This document shows positions 5,414-6,649 of a DNA stretch of 6,649 bases, one piece after another (position 1 is the stretch's first letter; each line of letters starts with the position of its first letter). The stretch lies in assembly GCA_016934435.1 (NCBI GenBank), contig JAFGSU010000037.1, positions 1-6,649 of the forward strand. The letters run 5' to 3'. Below the pieces are notes generated by a model. That model saw only the letters and a program-made list of their open reading frames with translations. It had not been told where the DNA came from and did no database searches. Source of the DNA: Candidatus Zhuqueibacterota bacterium. Its GTDB lineage: Bacteria > Zhuqueibacterota > Zhuqueibacteria > Residuimicrobiales > Residuimicrobiaceae. The position numbers and the translations under genes are program-made.

Positions 5414-6292
5414 ATGAAAAAATCGGATCAAAATCCACTCATCGCTCTTTCACTTATCCTATTGATGGGCTGGGGAATGGCCCTGGCCGGAAGCCACAGA
5501 GGCGCAACCTTCCACGGAGTACCTCTATTTGCCATGAGTATCGCCTTCGCCTTTTTGATACAGTGGATTTCCTTCCTGCCGGCGTATCTGCAGCACAATG
5601 AAAAATTCTTCGACCTCACCGGCAGCATCACATACATTTCCGTGATCATTTTGGCGATGCTGTTGAGTCCTGTATTAGATGGCCGATCGATAGTGCTCTC
5701 CGCCCTGGTGATCATATGGGCCGCCCGGCTGGGGGCGTTTCTTTTCCACCGCATCCGTAAAGCGGGAAAGGACGCACGGTTTGATGAAATTAAAGTCTCT
5801 TTCAGCCGTTTTCTGCTCACGTACACATTACAGGGTTTGTGGGTGAGTTTTACATCCGCTGCAGCGCTGGCCGCCATTACGGCGATACAACGCAAGCCGC
5901 TGGGCTGGTTCGCATTGATCGGTAGCCTGCTGTGGATTTTCGGATTCGCCATGGAAGTGATTGCCGACGGACAAAAAAGTCGTTTCAAGACGAATCCGCA
6001 CAATAAAGATAAATTCATCCAATCCGGATTGTGGGCCTGGTCGCGCCATCCCAATTACTTTGGCGAGATCGTGCTCTGGTTTGGCGTTACCGTCATCGCC
6101 CTGCCGGTTTTGCGCGGATGGCAATACATCACCCTGATATCTCCGCTGTTCGTTGCCTTGCTCCTCACTCGCATCAGCGGCATACCGCTACTGGAAAAAA
6201 GAGCGGATGAAAAATGGGGCGGTCAGGCGGATTATGAGGCGTATAAAAAACGCACGCCGGCGCTGGTGCCCGGGCTTTATAAAAAAGATTGA
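5414..6292 (+). CDS. DUF1295 family integral membrane protein (steroid 5-alpha-reductase C-terminal-like)
   Basis: This 292-residue polytopic membrane protein has about eight hydrophobic segments, roughly 8-26, 37-56, 70-87, 91-110, 132-158, 164-183, 214-230 and 238-252. Family signatures are NEKFFDLTGS at 62-71, EVIADGQKSRFK at 181-192, GLWAWSRHPNYFGEI at 205-219, GIPLLEKRADEKWG at 256-269 and DYEAYKKRTPALVP at 273-286. The SRHPNYFGE and C-terminal Glu/Arg motifs are shared with 5-alpha-steroid reductases and isoprenylcysteine methyltransferases and are thought to bind the nucleotide-type cofactor. The physiological substrate of DUF1295 proteins is generally not established. The start lacks a Shine-Dalgarno, having only an A-rich run at 5401-5413, but no better in-frame start exists. 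The 235-bp gap before it (5179-5413) shows nothing recognisable. A weak stem (ggacag 6303-6308 with ctgtcc 6327-6332, 18-nt loop) follows the stop. Confidence 0.9.
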   Translation: MKKSDQNPLIALSLILLMGWGMALAGSHRGATFHGVPLFAMSIAFAFLIQWISFLPAYLQHNEKFFDLTGSITYISVIILAMLLSPVLDGRSIVLSALVIIWAARLGAFLFHRIRKAGKDARFDEIKVSFSRFLLTYTLQGLWVSFTSAAALAAITAIQRKPLGWFALIGSLLWIFGFAMEVIADGQKSRFKTNPHNKDKFIQSGLWAWSRHPNYFGEIVLWFGVTVIALPVLRGWQYITLISPLFVALLLTRISGIPLLEKRADEKWGGQADYEAYKKRTPALVPGLYKKD

Positions 6293-6424
6293 ATCCACGC
6301 CGGGACAGCCCACATACGAAAATTCCCTGTCCTCTCTTCAATTTATGCTTGTATTTTTGCCTAAAAATGTTATTTTATTGAAATTGCATGGTTATTTTCC
6401 TGTGAACCGGATGTGGAGAAACAT

Positions 6425-6649
6425 ATGATTCTGCGCAAACTCACCCTTACCCATTATATTTTCATCGGTATTATTCTCGGCGTGCTCTGCGGCTGGGCAT
6501 TCGGCGAATCCATCCTGCCGCTGGCCGACCCGCTGGCCAATATCTTTCTGCGCCTCCTGCGCATGGTGATCATCCCGTTGATCGTAACCTCTATTCTGTA
6601 CGGCGTGGTCAGTGTCGGCAGCGGCAAAGGCCTGGGCACTCTGGGACTG
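6425..6649 (+). CDS. Dicarboxylate/amino acid:cation symporter (DAACS/SDF family), N-terminal fragment (3' end outside window)
   Basis: The frame from ATG 6425 is open to the last base, giving 75 residues. It begins MILRKLTLTHYIFIGIILGV, contains a first transmembrane helix at about 10-27, and then FLRLLRMVIIPLIVTSILYGVVSVGSGKGLGTLG at about 41-74. The LRMVIIPLI...S segment followed by a small-residue helix and LG is the hallmark of the GltP/GltT/DctA family of Na+- or H+-coupled transporters for glutamate, aspartate or C4-dicarboxylates. The binding-site helices (HP1, TM7, NMDG, HP2) lie outside the window, so substrate cannot be assigned. GGAG at 6415-6418, 6 nt before the ATG, supports the start. 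The 132-bp leader is AT-rich; TATTTTTG at 6352-6359 fits the Bacteroidota -7 motif TAnnTTTG, but no TTTG lies at the proper distance upstream. Confidence 0.9.
   Translation, partial: MILRKLTLTHYIFIGIILGVLCGWAFGESILPLADPLANIFLRLLRMVIIPLIVTSILYGVVSVGSGKGLGTLGL

Noticed and set aside
5428..6054. 208-codon minus-strand open frame opposite the DUF1295 gene
   Set aside because: The + strand frame carries clear family motifs; the antisense product has none.

Overview
The window looks like a chromosomal segment from a bacterium of the FCB superphylum (Bacteroidota/Ignavibacteria/Calditrichota/KSB1-like). The main clue is a short exported protein that joins a BNR/sortilin-type repeat to a C-terminal tail like those used for type IX secretion. 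Long non-coding gaps filled with dispersed palindromic repeats fit an environmental genome of this kind. No gene in the window fixes the taxon, so this placement is an inference.

All recognisable genes are on the + strand. Positions 1-510 hold the 3' end of an AcnA-type aconitase. Positions 511-1597 are a gene-free gap of about 1.1 kb with fragments of REP-like repeats, a run of short hairpins and an 18-bp palindrome. Positions 1598-2689 encode an Ldh_2/MDH2-family NAD(P)-dependent 2-hydroxyacid dehydrogenase. Positions 2690-3184 are a second gap with a repeat unit, a candidate promoter and a strong hairpin that folds well only as + strand RNA. Positions 3185-4690 encode a 501-residue protein in which a membrane-anchored or exported alpha/beta hydrolase runs in frame into a complete YhcH/YjgK/YiaL domain. 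Positions 4780-5178 encode a 132-residue protein that appears to be an internally deleted BNR-repeat/T9SS protein. Positions 5414-6292 encode a DUF1295 membrane protein. Positions 6425-6649 are the first 75 codons of a dicarboxylate/amino acid:cation symporter (DAACS), which runs off the window.

The gaps are large and each gene has its own leader, so this is probably a series of separately transcribed genes, not one operon. A loose metabolic theme can be argued: aconitase, a 2-hydroxyacid dehydrogenase, a sugar-acid-associated YhcH domain and a possible dicarboxylate carrier. The Ldh_2 plus YhcH combination recalls yiaK/yiaL of the E. coli yia cluster.

The most unusual item is the hydrolase-YhcH fusion. 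A Shine-Dalgarno sequence and an in-frame ATG sit exactly at the domain border, so the YhcH part may also be made as a separate cytosolic protein. I saw no CRISPR array, tRNA, rRNA, intact insertion sequence, phage gene or defence system.
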